Source of the DNA: Lachnotalea sp041821265
GTDB taxonomy: Bacteria > Bacillota > Clostridia > Lachnospirales > Lachnospiraceae
Direction of reading: 5' to 3'
Length of the DNA: 64,000 bases
NCBI GenBank assembly: GCA_041821265.1
Contig: JBGUEQ010000026.1
Coordinates: 1-64,000 of the forward strand
Below, in pieces: positions 1 through 8,784 of the stretch. The notes under the pieces were generated by a model, which was not told the DNA's origin, ran no database searches, and worked only from the letters and a program-made list of their open reading frames with translations. Both the position numbers and the translations under genes were made by a program. Positions within the stretch are counted from its first letter, which is position 1, and every line of letters begins with the position of its first letter.

Positions 1-296
1 GGATCTTCTGGTAATTCAGCAATTGATATCTTTTCATATTGTTTTCCATATAGGAGAAAAAAATATGGTTTCACAAATTCACGATACAAAAATGAGTGTA
101 TTGTACAAACAATTATATTACCAGGAATTTCTCCATAATGTTTTTTTAGTTTCTTTTCTATACAAGCCACAGCATTATTTGTAAATGTAATGCAAAAAAT
201 AATCTTATTTTCTTCTATTTTATTTCGAATCTCTATTATATTGTCTGCCATGGTTGTTGTTTTTCCTGCTCCGGCTCCGGCTATGTATATATTCAT
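1..296 (-). CDS. UvrD-like superfamily 1 helicase, GajB-like (N-terminal part, cut by window edge)
   Basis: About 98 residues are visible. The protein opens directly with a Walker A motif (IAGAGAGKTTT, residues 5-15), followed by a motif Ia-like TFTNNAV and a motif Ic-like segment (CTIHSFLYREFVKP), the usual order of UvrD/PcrA helicases. The start ATG has AAGGAG 9 bases upstream and lies 21 bases after the stop of the OLD-type nuclease gene, so the two are almost certainly co-transcribed. A class 2 OLD nuclease followed by a UvrD helicase is the Gabija (GajA-GajB) arrangement; in Gabija the helicase senses or generates DNA ends and acts with GajA in anti-phage defence. The remaining helicase motifs and length lie outside the window, so the assignment rests on the N-terminus and the neighbour. 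Confidence 0.85.
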   Translation of the reverse strand, partial: MNIYIAGAGAGKTTTMADNIIEIRNKIEENKIIFCITFTNNAVACIEKKLKKHYGEIPGNIIVCTIHSFLYREFVKPYFFLLYGKQYEKISIAELPED

Positions 297-317
297 GAAG
301 TACAGCTCCTTATCATG

Positions 318-2069
318 CTACTTGTTATTCAAGAAATCTAACACTTCCTGAATGTGCTTCGGCATCTGCAATTCCGCCAATTCTCCATTTGCAATATCTT
401 TACAAATAACTAACATATCTGAAGCCTTTGCATCTCTCCAAGATGCCTGCATCTGATTTTCATCGTATTTTTCCCAACCAAACAGCTCTCCATATTTTTG
501 TTTAAGAACTCTATAATTATTGGCTGTTTTTACAATTTCCGGTTCAAGTGTGTATTCTGATGTAGTTCTAACACAAATCTTTTTGCCATCATCATATGCT
601 TCATGCTCCTTTTTCGGTTTATCCTGATTATCGTAGTCTCGAATGATCCCCAGTTTATTACTTGTTTCAGCATTTATTTTCTTCCATATTTTAATTATTG
701 TAGTGAAACCTTTATGAAAAGAAATCAATTCAATATCACTTAGCTCTTGCTTTGAATCAATATATGCACGAAGTAACATCTCTTCCGAAATCCCCTCAAA
801 CAAGATACACTTTTTCGAAAAAAATAGTTTAAATAAATCAAGATTTGGATTTTTTGTCAAATAATTTCTTCCATCTTCATCTAACTCTTTCAGAAAGGAA
901 AAAGCATATCCTTCATGCATAACAACTACATTCTTCAAATTCATCTTATTAATAAATTCAGTACTATGTGTTGAGTAAAACAGTTGTGTTAAAAGATTCT
1001 TGGTAGTGAATGCCTTCAAAAAACTCACCATTAATCTTATATTATTAATACATAGGTGAGCCTCTGGTTCTTCAATTGTAAGTACATTTAATGCTACATC
1101 ATTTTGTTTTTCAAACAACGAATTTATCAATACAAACAAAAGTATAAGATTTCGATACCCAAGCCCCTGTAAGGAAAGTTCTGCGTCTGAATATCCGAGA
1201 CGAATACTACTTAATATATTCTGCATCGGTGGCATATTGGGCAATACACTAATATGCGAAAAGAATTCCTTTGCATCCGCTATATCCGAATCATCTTGCC
1301 AATTAATTACGCTGTCCATCTTACTAACTGTTTTTAATTGCTCAAAAAAATGATTGTATTCTTTTTCCACTTTTATTTTATCATTATCCGATAATCCCAT
1401 TTGTAACAATTTCACAAGCGACTTTGAACCAAGCCGCTCTTTTGATCTTGAAAATTCATCTCTTTCTGCCTCAAGTGCCGTATATTTAAACATTTTTAAA
1501 ACATCATAAGAAACGGCTCCCTTCTCTGGAACTGTAATTGAATATGAATAATGCTCTATAGGAAGAAGATTCATCTTAACCGAATCAATCGTCTGCTCAT
1601 CCAATTTTCCAATAGAAAGAACATTTTTCACCATCTTATAAATATCTTCTTTCTTCGTAGGTTTATACTCATACTTTAATCCATAAAGCAAATTATCCCC
1701 GTCAATTGAATAGCTTAATTCTTTAACGTAGTATGTTTCTGTTTTTTCTGGTGTTAAATAAACCTCAACAACTACAGTTGGCATATTGTTTATAAATTCG
1801 CTACATTCAATTAAACCCGCTTTAATTATCTCCTGATTATCTATGATGTACTTGTAATATTTCTTCTTTACATCATTATTGATATCTGTCCATGATAGAT
1901 TTTTTCCCGAAAATCCTGCCTCATCTGTTAAAAAGGGGAATGTTACAGTTCGTAGAAGATTACTCTTCCCACTATTGTTTTCACCAATCAAAGCTACGGT
2001 ATCATTCAACTGTATATCTATATCCTTAAGATTTCTATAATTTTTAATTATAAGTCTTGATATCTTCAT
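318..2069 (-). CDS. OLD-family ATP-dependent nuclease, GajA-like (ATPase + TOPRIM)
   Basis: 583 residues, close to the length of characterised GajA. The N-terminal ABC/SMC-like ATPase has Walker A GENNSGKSN (residues 29-37), an ABC-signature-like SLQGLGYRN near 309 and Walker B LTIEEPEAHL near 340-349, then an H-loop-like YSTHSTEF. The C-terminal TOPRIM domain shows ILFEGISEE (Glu435) and IIRDYDNQ (Asp488, Asp490), then a later acidic EYTLEPEI. These are the metal-binding positions expected of an active OLD nuclease. The gene lies 15 bases after the AlbA_2 gene and 21 bases before the UvrD helicase. Class 2 OLD proteins, defined by a tandem UvrD helicase, include Gabija GajA, a nicking endonuclease inhibited by nucleotides. 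It could also belong to a related OLD-helicase defence type; the Gabija call is inference from order and size. Confidence 0.88.
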   Translation of the reverse strand: MKISRLIIKNYRNLKDIDIQLNDTVALIGENNSGKSNLLRTVTFPFLTDEAGFSGKNLSWTDINNDVKKKYYKYIIDNQEIIKAGLIECSEFINNMPTVVVEVYLTPEKTETYYVKELSYSIDGDNLLYGLKYEYKPTKKEDIYKMVKNVLSIGKLDEQTIDSVKMNLLPIEHYSYSITVPEKGAVSYDVLKMFKYTALEAERDEFSRSKERLGSKSLVKLLQMGLSDNDKIKVEKEYNHFFEQLKTVSKMDSVINWQDDSDIADAKEFFSHISVLPNMPPMQNILSSIRLGYSDAELSLQGLGYRNLILLFVLINSLFEKQNDVALNVLTIEEPEAHLCINNIRLMVSFLKAFTTKNLLTQLFYSTHSTEFINKMNLKNVVVMHEGYAFSFLKELDEDGRNYLTKNPNLDLFKLFFSKKCILFEGISEEMLLRAYIDSKQELSDIELISFHKGFTTIIKIWKKINAETSNKLGIIRDYDNQDKPKKEHEAYDDGKKICVRTTSEYTLEPEIVKTANNYRVLKQKYGELFGWEKYDENQMQASWRDAKASDMLVICKDIANGELAELQMPKHIQEVLDFLNNK

Positions 2070-2084
2070 AGAACCCCTTTCACT

Positions 2085-3608
2085 CTATTTACCCACTTTT
2101 TTATACATCTTACCTTTCGTACTTCCGATAGTTTCAATCTTTCCTTGTTCGTATAACTTTGAAAGCAATTCTTTGATTCTTGACTCCTTAACCTCAACCA
2201 CATCTTCAAACTCAGTAGCTTTATACCAGATATCAGGCTGCATTGCTTCTAAAATCGCATTGTAATTCTCTAATGTTTTTTTCGTTACTTTTTTTTCGCC
2301 AGTTTTTTTCGCCGCTTTTATTTCGCCACTTTTATTCGTCGGTTTTTTATCGCTTGTTTTTTTTGCTTGCTTTTTCTTAAATTCAAGCGTTAAAATTGTT
2401 CTATCTGGATCAAATTGTTCTTCAATCGTTGGTTCAACCCAACCTTCATCTTCCCATACATTAAAAATATTTGGAACCCCACTTCCTGCACGCTCACCAA
2501 TATTAATAAGATTGAACATCTTCATAAGTGTCTTATTACGAGGATCTGATACTCCACCTTTTCGCATCTGAACTTTGCCTGTCCTGCTGTAACCTGGATT
2601 TTCCATAATCAATTTGTCTGGCTCTTTTTTAATTACTACACCTCTGACTCCATAAAAATCTGTATTTATTAGGCAATTTGCAAGCGCTTCTCTTAAAGCT
2701 TCATGCACAGGAGTATCATCAATACGGTCACCGCTCTTAGTCTTAAATGGAACTTTAATATCCTTGATAATTTTATTATATACACGAAAATAAAAATCAC
2801 AGATATTACCTGACCATTCACCAGAACTTGACTGTAATCGATCTGTCCAGCGAATTGTAGAATCTAGTTCTTCTCTGTAGTCCAAAAAATATTCTGGAAA
2901 ATGTCTCACAATATTATACTCATTTCCAAACATCAGCATGCCCGCTGCTGTAGGATGTAACTGCTTGTCTACATCGGATATAGCTGCTGCACCAATACTA
3001 CGAAGATACTCTGAATCATCTAATCTTTCAAATGGATGACCTGCTTTTAATGTCCTGTGGCGATTTCTGTATCCCTGAATTGTTTCTACATTTAAATCCT
3101 CTATAACTGCATCATCCAAAACTTCCATATCCATCGTGTTATCCGTCTGATCACGCAACATAGCTTTTACTTGAAGTCTTGTACAATGATAATCTCCTGA
3201 ATGATTTCTTCTGAACGTTCCGCCAAACATGTCATTATTAATAAATACAGGCTTTTGTTCACGTTTTGCCATTGGAACATAAATCACAATTATGAAATCT
3301 TCTCCAACTGCGTAAACCTCTACATCATTTTCAGATAAGAGATTGATATTTACCTTTTGACTGTTATGGATCAAATTCCAGAAATTATCCAACAGCTTCT
3401 CTTTATCAGCTGCCTTTAAGCCCGTGGTTTTCCAGCTTTTATCATCAAGTTCTTTAATACCAAGGATTATAACTCCACCATAAGTATTTGCAAATGATGA
3501 ATACGTATCCCAAAGTGCTAATGGAAGGCCTCCATTAGCTTTCTTCACCTCTCGGCGATTATCTTCTTTGTATGAATCAAATTTTTTGATATCAAAAAGT
3601 TTCTCCAT
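2085..3608 (-). CDS. Schlafen/AlbA_2-type protein with HATPase_c_4 and C-terminal winged helix
   Basis: 507 residues from an ATG with AAAGGTGG upstream; a longer frame from 3659 has no comparable site and overlaps the preceding zinc-ribbon gene. Residues about 10-125 resemble the AlbA_2 (divergent AAA-4/Schlafen) fold, with ALWDTYSSFANTYGGVIILG typical of it. A GHKL-like HATPase_c_4 part follows, with EALREALANCLINTDFYG and GERAGSGVPNIF. Residues about 410-446 are a lysine-rich linker (KKTSDKK, AKKTGEKK, TKKT), then a predicted winged helix to the end. Proteins of this family are usually called ATP-binding or transcriptional regulators; Schlafen-like domains in eukaryotes cleave RNA. Here it sits 13 bases after the zinc-ribbon gene and 15 bases before the GajA-like gene, so a role in sensing, regulating or adding an effector to the defence operon is plausible but not shown. 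Confidence 0.85.
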   Translation of the reverse strand: MEKLFDIKKFDSYKEDNRREVKKANGGLPLALWDTYSSFANTYGGVIILGIKELDDKSWKTTGLKAADKEKLLDNFWNLIHNSQKVNINLLSENDVEVYAVGEDFIIVIYVPMAKREQKPVFINNDMFGGTFRRNHSGDYHCTRLQVKAMLRDQTDNTMDMEVLDDAVIEDLNVETIQGYRNRHRTLKAGHPFERLDDSEYLRSIGAAAISDVDKQLHPTAAGMLMFGNEYNIVRHFPEYFLDYREELDSTIRWTDRLQSSSGEWSGNICDFYFRVYNKIIKDIKVPFKTKSGDRIDDTPVHEALREALANCLINTDFYGVRGVVIKKEPDKLIMENPGYSRTGKVQMRKGGVSDPRNKTLMKMFNLINIGERAGSGVPNIFNVWEDEGWVEPTIEEQFDPDRTILTLEFKKKQAKKTSDKKPTNKSGEIKAAKKTGEKKVTKKTLENYNAILEAMQPDIWYKATEFEDVVEVKESRIKELLSKLYEQGKIETIGSTKGKMYKKVGK

Positions 3609-3621
3609 AATTGCCACCTTT

Positions 3622-3762
3622 CTAATCCATTTCAGATAATTTATTATTACAATATTCACAATAAACAGGCTCTTCTACCGACATATCTGTATCAATAACC
3701 ATAAGTATATTACAGTATGTACATCTTACAAGTTTATTCATTGCACTACAATTCAAACACAT
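3622..3762 (-). CDS. 46-residue zinc-ribbon protein in the defence operon
   Basis: A short frame that conventional ORF cut-offs would miss. It encodes three CxxC knuckles, CLNC (residues 2-5), CTYC (14-17) and CEYC (35-38), in only 46 residues. The last two, 17 residues apart, would form one zinc ribbon. The stop lies 13 bases before the AlbA_2 start and the start lies 19 bases after the 50-residue gene, so it fits as an operon member. The ribosome-binding site is poor: GGGA abuts the ATG at 3762, and the internal ATG at 3741, which would drop the first knuckle, has none. Translational coupling to the upstream gene is possible. Function is unknown; tiny zinc ribbons often bind nucleic acid or a partner protein. 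It could instead be the remnant of a larger protein. Confidence 0.6.
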   Translation of the reverse strand: MCLNCSAMNKLVRCTYCNILMVIDTDMSVEEPVYCEYCNNKLSEMD

Positions 3763-3781
3763 TCCCTACGGTGCATAAATC

Positions 3782-3934
3782 TCATATGGATATATACTGT
3801 AGGGTATTCCATATTATTTTTTTATCTTGCTCTTTTTCTTCATGTTGTAATTCCTCTTGGAATTGTTCAAGTGCTTGTTTGTTATCATCAATCTGATAGA
3901 TTATTGGATCATATATCTTTTGTTCAACTAACAT
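3782..3934 (-). CDS. 50-residue acidic/glutamine-rich small protein, first gene of the defence operon
   Basis: A 50-residue frame with ATG preceded by GGGGAGAG at a spacing of about 6 bases, a strong site. The sequence is hydrophilic, rich in Glu, Gln and Lys in its centre (LEQFQEELQHEEKEQDKK) and likely one amphipathic helix; no signal peptide or membrane segment. I do not recognise the family. It lies 28 bases downstream of the probable operon promoter and 19 bases before the zinc-ribbon gene. A short acidic helical protein could be an adaptor, inhibitor or DNA mimic for the downstream enzymes, but that is speculation from composition and position only. Confidence 0.6.
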   Translation of the reverse strand: MLVEQKIYDPIIYQIDDNKQALEQFQEELQHEEKEQDKKIIWNTLQYISI

Positions 3935-3961
3935 TATGCTCTCCCCATTATGATTACGCTA

Positions 3962-3991
3962 TAATTACACTTAATTTTCCATATTTCTCAA
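3962..3991 (-). promoter_or_regulatory. Probable SigA promoter of the defence operon
   Basis: On the minus strand TTGAGA (3991-3986), an 18-base spacer and TAATTA (3967-3962), preceded by TG as in extended -10 elements. It lies 28 bases upstream of the first small gene and is the only promoter-like sequence between the guaA terminator and the operon. Match to consensus is moderate. Confidence 0.5.
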
Positions 3992-4013
3992 TTACATTTA
4001 TTTTACTACAATG

Positions 4014-4053
4014 ACATAAAAAAGGACAGTTGATTTTTCTTCAATTGTCCTTC
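4014..4053 (-). terminator. Rho-independent terminator of guaA
   Basis: On the minus strand a 10-bp stem (GGACAATTGA paired with TCAACTGTCC, one G-U) with a short A/T loop, followed directly by a run of six T. It begins about 30 bases after the guaA stop and separates guaA from the defence operon. Confidence 0.85.
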
Positions 4054-4084
4054 TATCGTTTATGAAATTGTAAGCAAGCTGATG

Positions 4085-5623
4085 CTACTCAAACTCAATA
4101 GTAGCCGGTGGTTTCCCCGTACAATCATACATAACACGGTTAACCCCTTTCACTTCATTTATAATTCTGCTAGTTACAATCCCAATCACTTCCCAAGGAA
4201 GCTCAGCACTCTCAGCTGTCATGAAATCAGAAGTATTTACAGCTCTTAATGCAATTGCGTAGTCGTAAGTTCTTTCATCTCCCATAACACCAACACTTCT
4301 CATATTGGTTAACGCTGCGAAATACTGTCCAAGTCCCTTATCCACACCAGCCTTAGCAATTTCTTCACGGTAAATTGAATCTGCTTCTTGAACGATACGA
4401 ACTTTTTCAGGTGTAACAGCACCGATGATACGAATTCCAAGTCCTGGACCCGGGAATGGTTGTCTAAACACTAAATAATCAGGTATACCAAGCTCTAAGC
4501 CTGCTTTTCTTACCTCATCCTTAAATAAATCACGAAGTGGCTCAATAATTTCTTTAAAATCCACATAATCTGGAAGCCCACCTACATTGTGGTGACTCTT
4601 GATTACTGCTGATTTTCCCAAACCGCTTTCGATAACATCTGGATAAATCGTTCCTTGTACTAAGAAATCAACGACGCCGATTTTTTTCGCTTCTTCTTCA
4701 AAGACACGAATGAATTCTTCACCAATAATTTTTCTCTTTGCTTCTGGTTCTTCAATGCCTGCTAATTTAGAGTAGAATCTATCTTGTGCATTCACTCGAA
4801 TAAAATTTAAATCATAATGACCTTCCGGGCCAAATACTGCTTCTACTTCATCGCCTTCATTTTTTCTTAAAAGACCGTGGTCAACGAATACACAGGTTAA
4901 TTGTTTTCCAATTGCCTTTGATAGCATAACGGCTGCAACAGAAGAATCTACTCCGCCAGATAACGCACATAGTACTTTACCATCGCCAATTTTCTCACGA
5001 ACTGCTGCAATTGTTTTTTCAACAAATGAATCCATTTTCCAATCGCCAGCGCAATCACATACCTTGAATAAGAAGTTGCTTAACATCTTCGTTCCTTCTT
5101 GCGTATGCATTACTTCTGGGTGAAACTGTGTTGCATATAATTTCTTCTCCACACATTCCATAGCAGCTACAGGACACACTGGAGTAGTCGCTGTGATTGT
5201 GAAGCCTTCTGGCTCTTTTTCAATATAGTCGGTATGGCTCATCCAGCATATTGTTTTCGCAGCAACTCCCTCAAATAGAAGGGAATTACTAATTGACACT
5301 TCTGTTTTGCCGTATTCACTTACTGGAGCAGTTGCAACTTTGCCACCCAGAATATATGACATGAGCTGTGAACCATAACATATTCCTAAAACTGGAACTC
5401 CTAATTCAAATAGTTCTTTGCCGCATCTTGGTGAGTCCTCACCATATACACTGTTTGGACCTCCCGTTAAAATAATTCCTTTTGGATTCATTTCTTTCAT
5501 TTTATCTAAGCCTATATCATAAGAATGTACTTCACAATAAACATTGCACTCTCTTACACGTCTTGCTATGAGTTGATTATACTGTCCACCAAAGTCCAGT
5601 ACTAATACCATTTCTCTTTCCAC
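4085..5623 (-). CDS. guaA: GMP synthase (glutamine-hydrolysing)
   Basis: 512 residues, the normal length. It converts XMP to GMP using glutamine and ATP in the cytoplasm. Residues 1-195 are a class I glutamine amidotransferase with the nucleophile in VLGICYGSQL (Cys82) and the His-Glu pair in QFHPEV. The ATP pyrophosphatase domain follows with the PP-loop SGGVDSS (about residues 221-227), then the C-terminal dimerisation domain with GKPPATIEFE at the end. Translation starts at GTG 5623, which has AGGAGG 8 bases upstream; an ATG four codons later lacks such spacing. The 198-base spacer to the MATE gene shows no recognisable purine riboswitch. Monocistronic, closed by the terminator at 4014-4053. 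Confidence 0.97.
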   Translation of the reverse strand: MEREMVLVLDFGGQYNQLIARRVRECNVYCEVHSYDIGLDKMKEMNPKGIILTGGPNSVYGEDSPRCGKELFELGVPVLGICYGSQLMSYILGGKVATAPVSEYGKTEVSISNSLLFEGVAAKTICWMSHTDYIEKEPEGFTITATTPVCPVAAMECVEKKLYATQFHPEVMHTQEGTKMLSNFLFKVCDCAGDWKMDSFVEKTIAAVREKIGDGKVLCALSGGVDSSVAAVMLSKAIGKQLTCVFVDHGLLRKNEGDEVEAVFGPEGHYDLNFIRVNAQDRFYSKLAGIEEPEAKRKIIGEEFIRVFEEEAKKIGVVDFLVQGTIYPDVIESGLGKSAVIKSHHNVGGLPDYVDFKEIIEPLRDLFKDEVRKAGLELGIPDYLVFRQPFPGPGLGIRIIGAVTPEKVRIVQEADSIYREEIAKAGVDKGLGQYFAALTNMRSVGVMGDERTYDYAIALRAVNTSDFMTAESAELPWEVIGIVTSRIINEVKGVNRVMYDCTGKPPATIEFE

Positions 5624-5821
5624 AAGTATTTCCTCCTAAATTTAATTCGTGGCAATGAATGTTCACAAGCAACTATTCAGTGCTATCGAAACATGTATTT
5701 CATCGCTGTTATTAACAGATTTTTTCTATTGGTTTTGAAAACCATTTCCTATCATTATATGATAAGGCTGACTTATTTACAAGCCACAAAATGCATAATA
5801 AATAATAACTCTTAACCGCTA

Positions 5822-7165
5822 TTATGCTTGTAATGTTGATTTTACAGGGAATGGTTTCAATTTCTTTCCATATAGGAAGCGAACCACAAAACATATCGCT
5901 CGAAATAGCCAATCTACCGTCATCGCAATCCATATTCCTTCTATGCCTAAATGAAAGGTTTGTCCCAATATATAGCTAAACCCAATTCTCCATGTCCACA
6001 TGGATAGAATCGAAATTGACATTGTAAATTTAGCATCATTCGCAGCTCTTAGTGCATTGGGTAATGAAAATGATAACGGCCATATAATCATGCAACATAT
6101 ACTATGATAAGTAATCAGCCAATGAGCAACCTGCGCTGTAGCCTCTGATAAATGATACCACGACACAATAACAGAGCAGGATAGGATTACTCCAATATTT
6201 AGTACGAACATTACACTATAGGCGGCTAATAAAAGCTGTTTTGTATATTTCCTTGCCTGCTTATAATCATTTGCACCTACACATTGTCCTACCACAGTAA
6301 TTAAGGCTAGTCCAATTGCTGAACCCGGTAATACTGCAAATGCTGCCACTGTATTCGATACTGCATTTGCAGTGATAGCGATTGCTCCAAAGCTAGTAGT
6401 TAAACTAAGTACTAATATTTTACCAACCTGAAACATTCCATTTTCCAAGCTGTTGGGAACTCCAATTGTTAAAATCTTTCGAATTAGATTTCTATTAAAT
6501 TTAAATACTATTTTTTCAGAAAAATGAACTAAATTTTTCTGTGAACGAAGCAACAAATACATAATGACCGCCGATACCATTCTCGCAACCAAGGAAGATA
6601 TTGCAACTCCTGCTGCTCCCATAGCAAATCCATAAATAAATATCGCGTTACCAACTACATTAATCACATTCATAATTGCCGACACATACATAGATATCTT
6701 CGAATTTCCCATTGCCCGAAATAATGCTGCGCATGAATTATAGATTGCTAAAAATGGATAGGATAATGCTGTAATCAGAAAGTATATTACAGCATTATTC
6801 ATAATTGAACTATCTACATTTCCAAATACCATTCTTAGTATTGTTCTGTTCCCAAGTAAAGCAAATGCCATAATCGCTATAGATATAATCGCATTTACTA
6901 ATAACAGTTGATCTGCTGCCTTACTTGCCTCTGCTTTGTTCTTTTGCCCAATATATTGTGCGACTACAACTGCTCCACCCGTTGCGAGTGATGCAAATAC
7001 GGTTACCAATAAAATATTAATACTATCTACGAGCGAAACGCCCGATACTGCGCTCTCCCCTGCTCCTGATACCATAATTGTATCAGCCATACCAACTGCG
7101 ACTGCCAAAAATTGCTCTACAATTAATGGGATAATTAATTTCATCAAATCTTTTCTTGAGAACAT
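5822..7165 (-). CDS. MATE-family multidrug/sodium antiporter
   Basis: 447 residues with about 12 hydrophobic segments arranged as two similar six-helix halves, the MATE fold. The N-terminus (MFSRKDLMKLIIPLIVEQFL) and the following VGMADTIMVSGAGESAVSGV match the DinF/NorM branch, where an Asp in helix 1 and adjacent polar residues couple Na+ or H+ entry to drug export. The ATG has AAGGA upstream. The gene lies between guaA and an oxidoreductase without tight coupling to either, so substrate cannot be inferred from context. Family call is secure; substrate is unknown. Confidence 0.93.
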   Translation of the reverse strand: MFSRKDLMKLIIPLIVEQFLAVAVGMADTIMVSGAGESAVSGVSLVDSINILLVTVFASLATGGAVVVAQYIGQKNKAEASKAADQLLLVNAIISIAIMAFALLGNRTILRMVFGNVDSSIMNNAVIYFLITALSYPFLAIYNSCAALFRAMGNSKISMYVSAIMNVINVVGNAIFIYGFAMGAAGVAISSLVARMVSAVIMYLLLRSQKNLVHFSEKIVFKFNRNLIRKILTIGVPNSLENGMFQVGKILVLSLTTSFGAIAITANAVSNTVAAFAVLPGSAIGLALITVVGQCVGANDYKQARKYTKQLLLAAYSVMFVLNIGVILSCSVIVSWYHLSEATAQVAHWLITYHSICCMIIWPLSFSLPNALRAANDAKFTMSISILSMWTWRIGFSYILGQTFHLGIEGIWIAMTVDWLFRAICFVVRFLYGKKLKPFPVKSTLQA

Positions 7166-7234
7166 ATCAATTCCTTCTTCTGTCTTTTATACAATATTAT
7201 CATTCTAGTAGTATTATTACGTTAATTATATATT

Positions 7235-8368
7235 CTATCTTTCGTTCTTCCATTTATTTTCTTCCTGCATTTTACTCATCAACTGCTCCTCATATTCTTT
7301 TGCATCTATTGGAATCTGAATCGCTTTGTTATTCCACGCTGATAAATAAGCCGCATTTGCTATCTCTAATGTATTGCTGCCATCTTCCCCTGGCGCTACT
7401 AATTTTGTACCTTTTAAAATAGCATCTGTAAAATTTTGAAGCATAGCTTGATAAGGATCTAGCACTGGTTCAAAATCTTCTTCAGTCAGCTCTACTTTTA
7501 ACTCTCTTTCATCTGTAACCGTTGCTGTCTTCGAATATTCTTGACTATCTTTTTCATATTTCCATATTTTAAGATGATTATTTTCCAGCAAAAGCTTCCC
7601 TTTATTTCCTATGATTTCTAATCTTTCTTCGCAAACAGCTTCCCCAGTAGTAAGTATAAAAACAGCCGACACATGATTGGGATATTGCATATAAATAGTT
7701 GCTTCGTCATCTACCATGAAATCATTATACTTGCCAAAACTTATATTTGCGTTTATGCTACTTGGCATTCCAAAGAGCCACTGCCAAATATCTAAAATAT
7801 GTTGCCCCTGATTAATTAAAGCACCACCGCCTTCACCATTCCAGCTACTTCTCCAGCTACCAGATTCATGATAATACTGCGTACGATAATATTTGGAATT
7901 TTCCAACATAATACGTTTAATCTCGCCTAATTCTTGTTGTTTTAACAGCTCCTTCAGCCTCAAATGCTTTTGAAAGAGACGTTGATGAAACATCATCGCA
8001 TATTTCATACCAGATACTTTGGCTGCATCATTCATAATTTGAGACTGTTGCAAGGAAACACCTGCTGGTTTATCACAAAATACATGTTTTTTATGTTCAA
8101 ACGCCTGTGTGGCTAACGCAGGGTGTGTTTTATGTGGCGTAACAATCAATACTGCATCAAATAATTCGGATTGCTCAAACAGCTCATCACTATCTTGAAA
8201 GATTTTAGTCTGACTTGCAAGATTGTCTTTTGCCCATTTTGCATTTGCATCACTTCTACATGAAACTGCCGTTAATGTCATGTTATTTACGAAACCATCA
8301 TTAATTAACTGGGCATATTTCTTACCCATTCCGCCTATACCAATCACGGCTATTCTAACTTGCTTCAT
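7235..8368 (-). CDS. Gfo/Idh/MocA-family NAD(P)-dependent oxidoreductase
   Basis: 377 residues. The N-terminal Rossmann fold opens with VAVIG-like 'IAVIGIGGMGKKYAQLI' (residues 6-22), and CDKPAGVSL near residue 98 contains the conserved EKP-type lysine (here DKP) of this family. The C-terminal alpha/beta domain has the typical GGALINQGQHILDIWQWLFG with a conserved His. Members act on sugars, inositols or sugar acids; the specific substrate cannot be read here. The ATG has GAGGAG 8 bases upstream. No sugar transport or catabolic neighbours, so the physiological role is open. Confidence 0.93.
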   Translation of the reverse strand: MKQVRIAVIGIGGMGKKYAQLINDGFVNNMTLTAVSCRSDANAKWAKDNLASQTKIFQDSDELFEQSELFDAVLIVTPHKTHPALATQAFEHKKHVFCDKPAGVSLQQSQIMNDAAKVSGMKYAMMFHQRLFQKHLRLKELLKQQELGEIKRIMLENSKYYRTQYYHESGSWRSSWNGEGGGALINQGQHILDIWQWLFGMPSSINANISFGKYNDFMVDDEATIYMQYPNHVSAVFILTTGEAVCEERLEIIGNKGKLLLENNHLKIWKYEKDSQEYSKTATVTDERELKVELTEEDFEPVLDPYQAMLQNFTDAILKGTKLVAPGEDGSNTLEIANAAYLSAWNNKAIQIPIDAKEYEEQLMSKMQEENKWKNER

Positions 8369-8488
8369 ACTGTAATCTCCTCTAAGTGTTCTATATGCTT
8401 TTTACAATTAATTTTACATTAATTTATATCATACCATAAAACGCTTAAAGTTTATCATAGTGAATTAACATTTTTTAATACTATTTTA

Positions 8489-8755
8489 TCAATAACTTTT
8501 ATTATAGCTTTGATGCAAATATTTCTCTTTGGTTGCCAATCCGCCTCTTATATGGCGCTCTGACTTATTTACATCCAGTACTTTTCTTGCTTGCTTTGCC
8601 AAGGCTGGATTAATGTTTGTTAATCGTTCCGTTACATCTTTGTGTACGGTTGATTTGCTAATACTAAACTGCTTTGCAGTCTGCCTTACTGTTGCATTAT
8701 TACTGATTATGTAATTCGCTATATCTACTGCTCTTTCCTCAATATATCCCTTCAT
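8489..8755 (-). CDS. spoIIID: Sporulation transcriptional regulator SpoIIID
   Basis: 88 residues, the usual size. It is a mother-cell DNA-binding protein that modulates SigE- and SigK-dependent genes. The helix-turn-helix segment (ATVRQTAKQFSISKSTVHKD) and the following basic tail (SERHIRGGLATKEKY) match SpoIIID closely. I take ATG 8755 as start; the longer frame begins with GTG four codons earlier and has no ribosome-binding site, whereas GTGGGA lies just before 8755. A SigE-like promoter lies about 30 bases upstream, which is what is known for spoIIID regulation in Bacillus. Its presence marks the organism as spore-forming. Confidence 0.97.
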   Translation of the reverse strand: MKGYIEERAVDIANYIISNNATVRQTAKQFSISKSTVHKDVTERLTNINPALAKQARKVLDVNKSERHIRGGLATKEKYLHQSYNKSY

Positions 8756-8784
8756 TAAAATTCCCACACATGTATTATTTTTAC

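Noticed and set aside
5624..5821. Purine riboswitch before guaA
   Set aside because: A small hairpin (TATCAT/ATGATA) is present, but the conserved core bases and three-way junction of the class are not.
7156..7422. 88-residue plus-strand frame at 7.2 kb
   Set aside because: Antisense to the oxidoreductase gene end, no ribosome-binding site, composition of a shadow frame.
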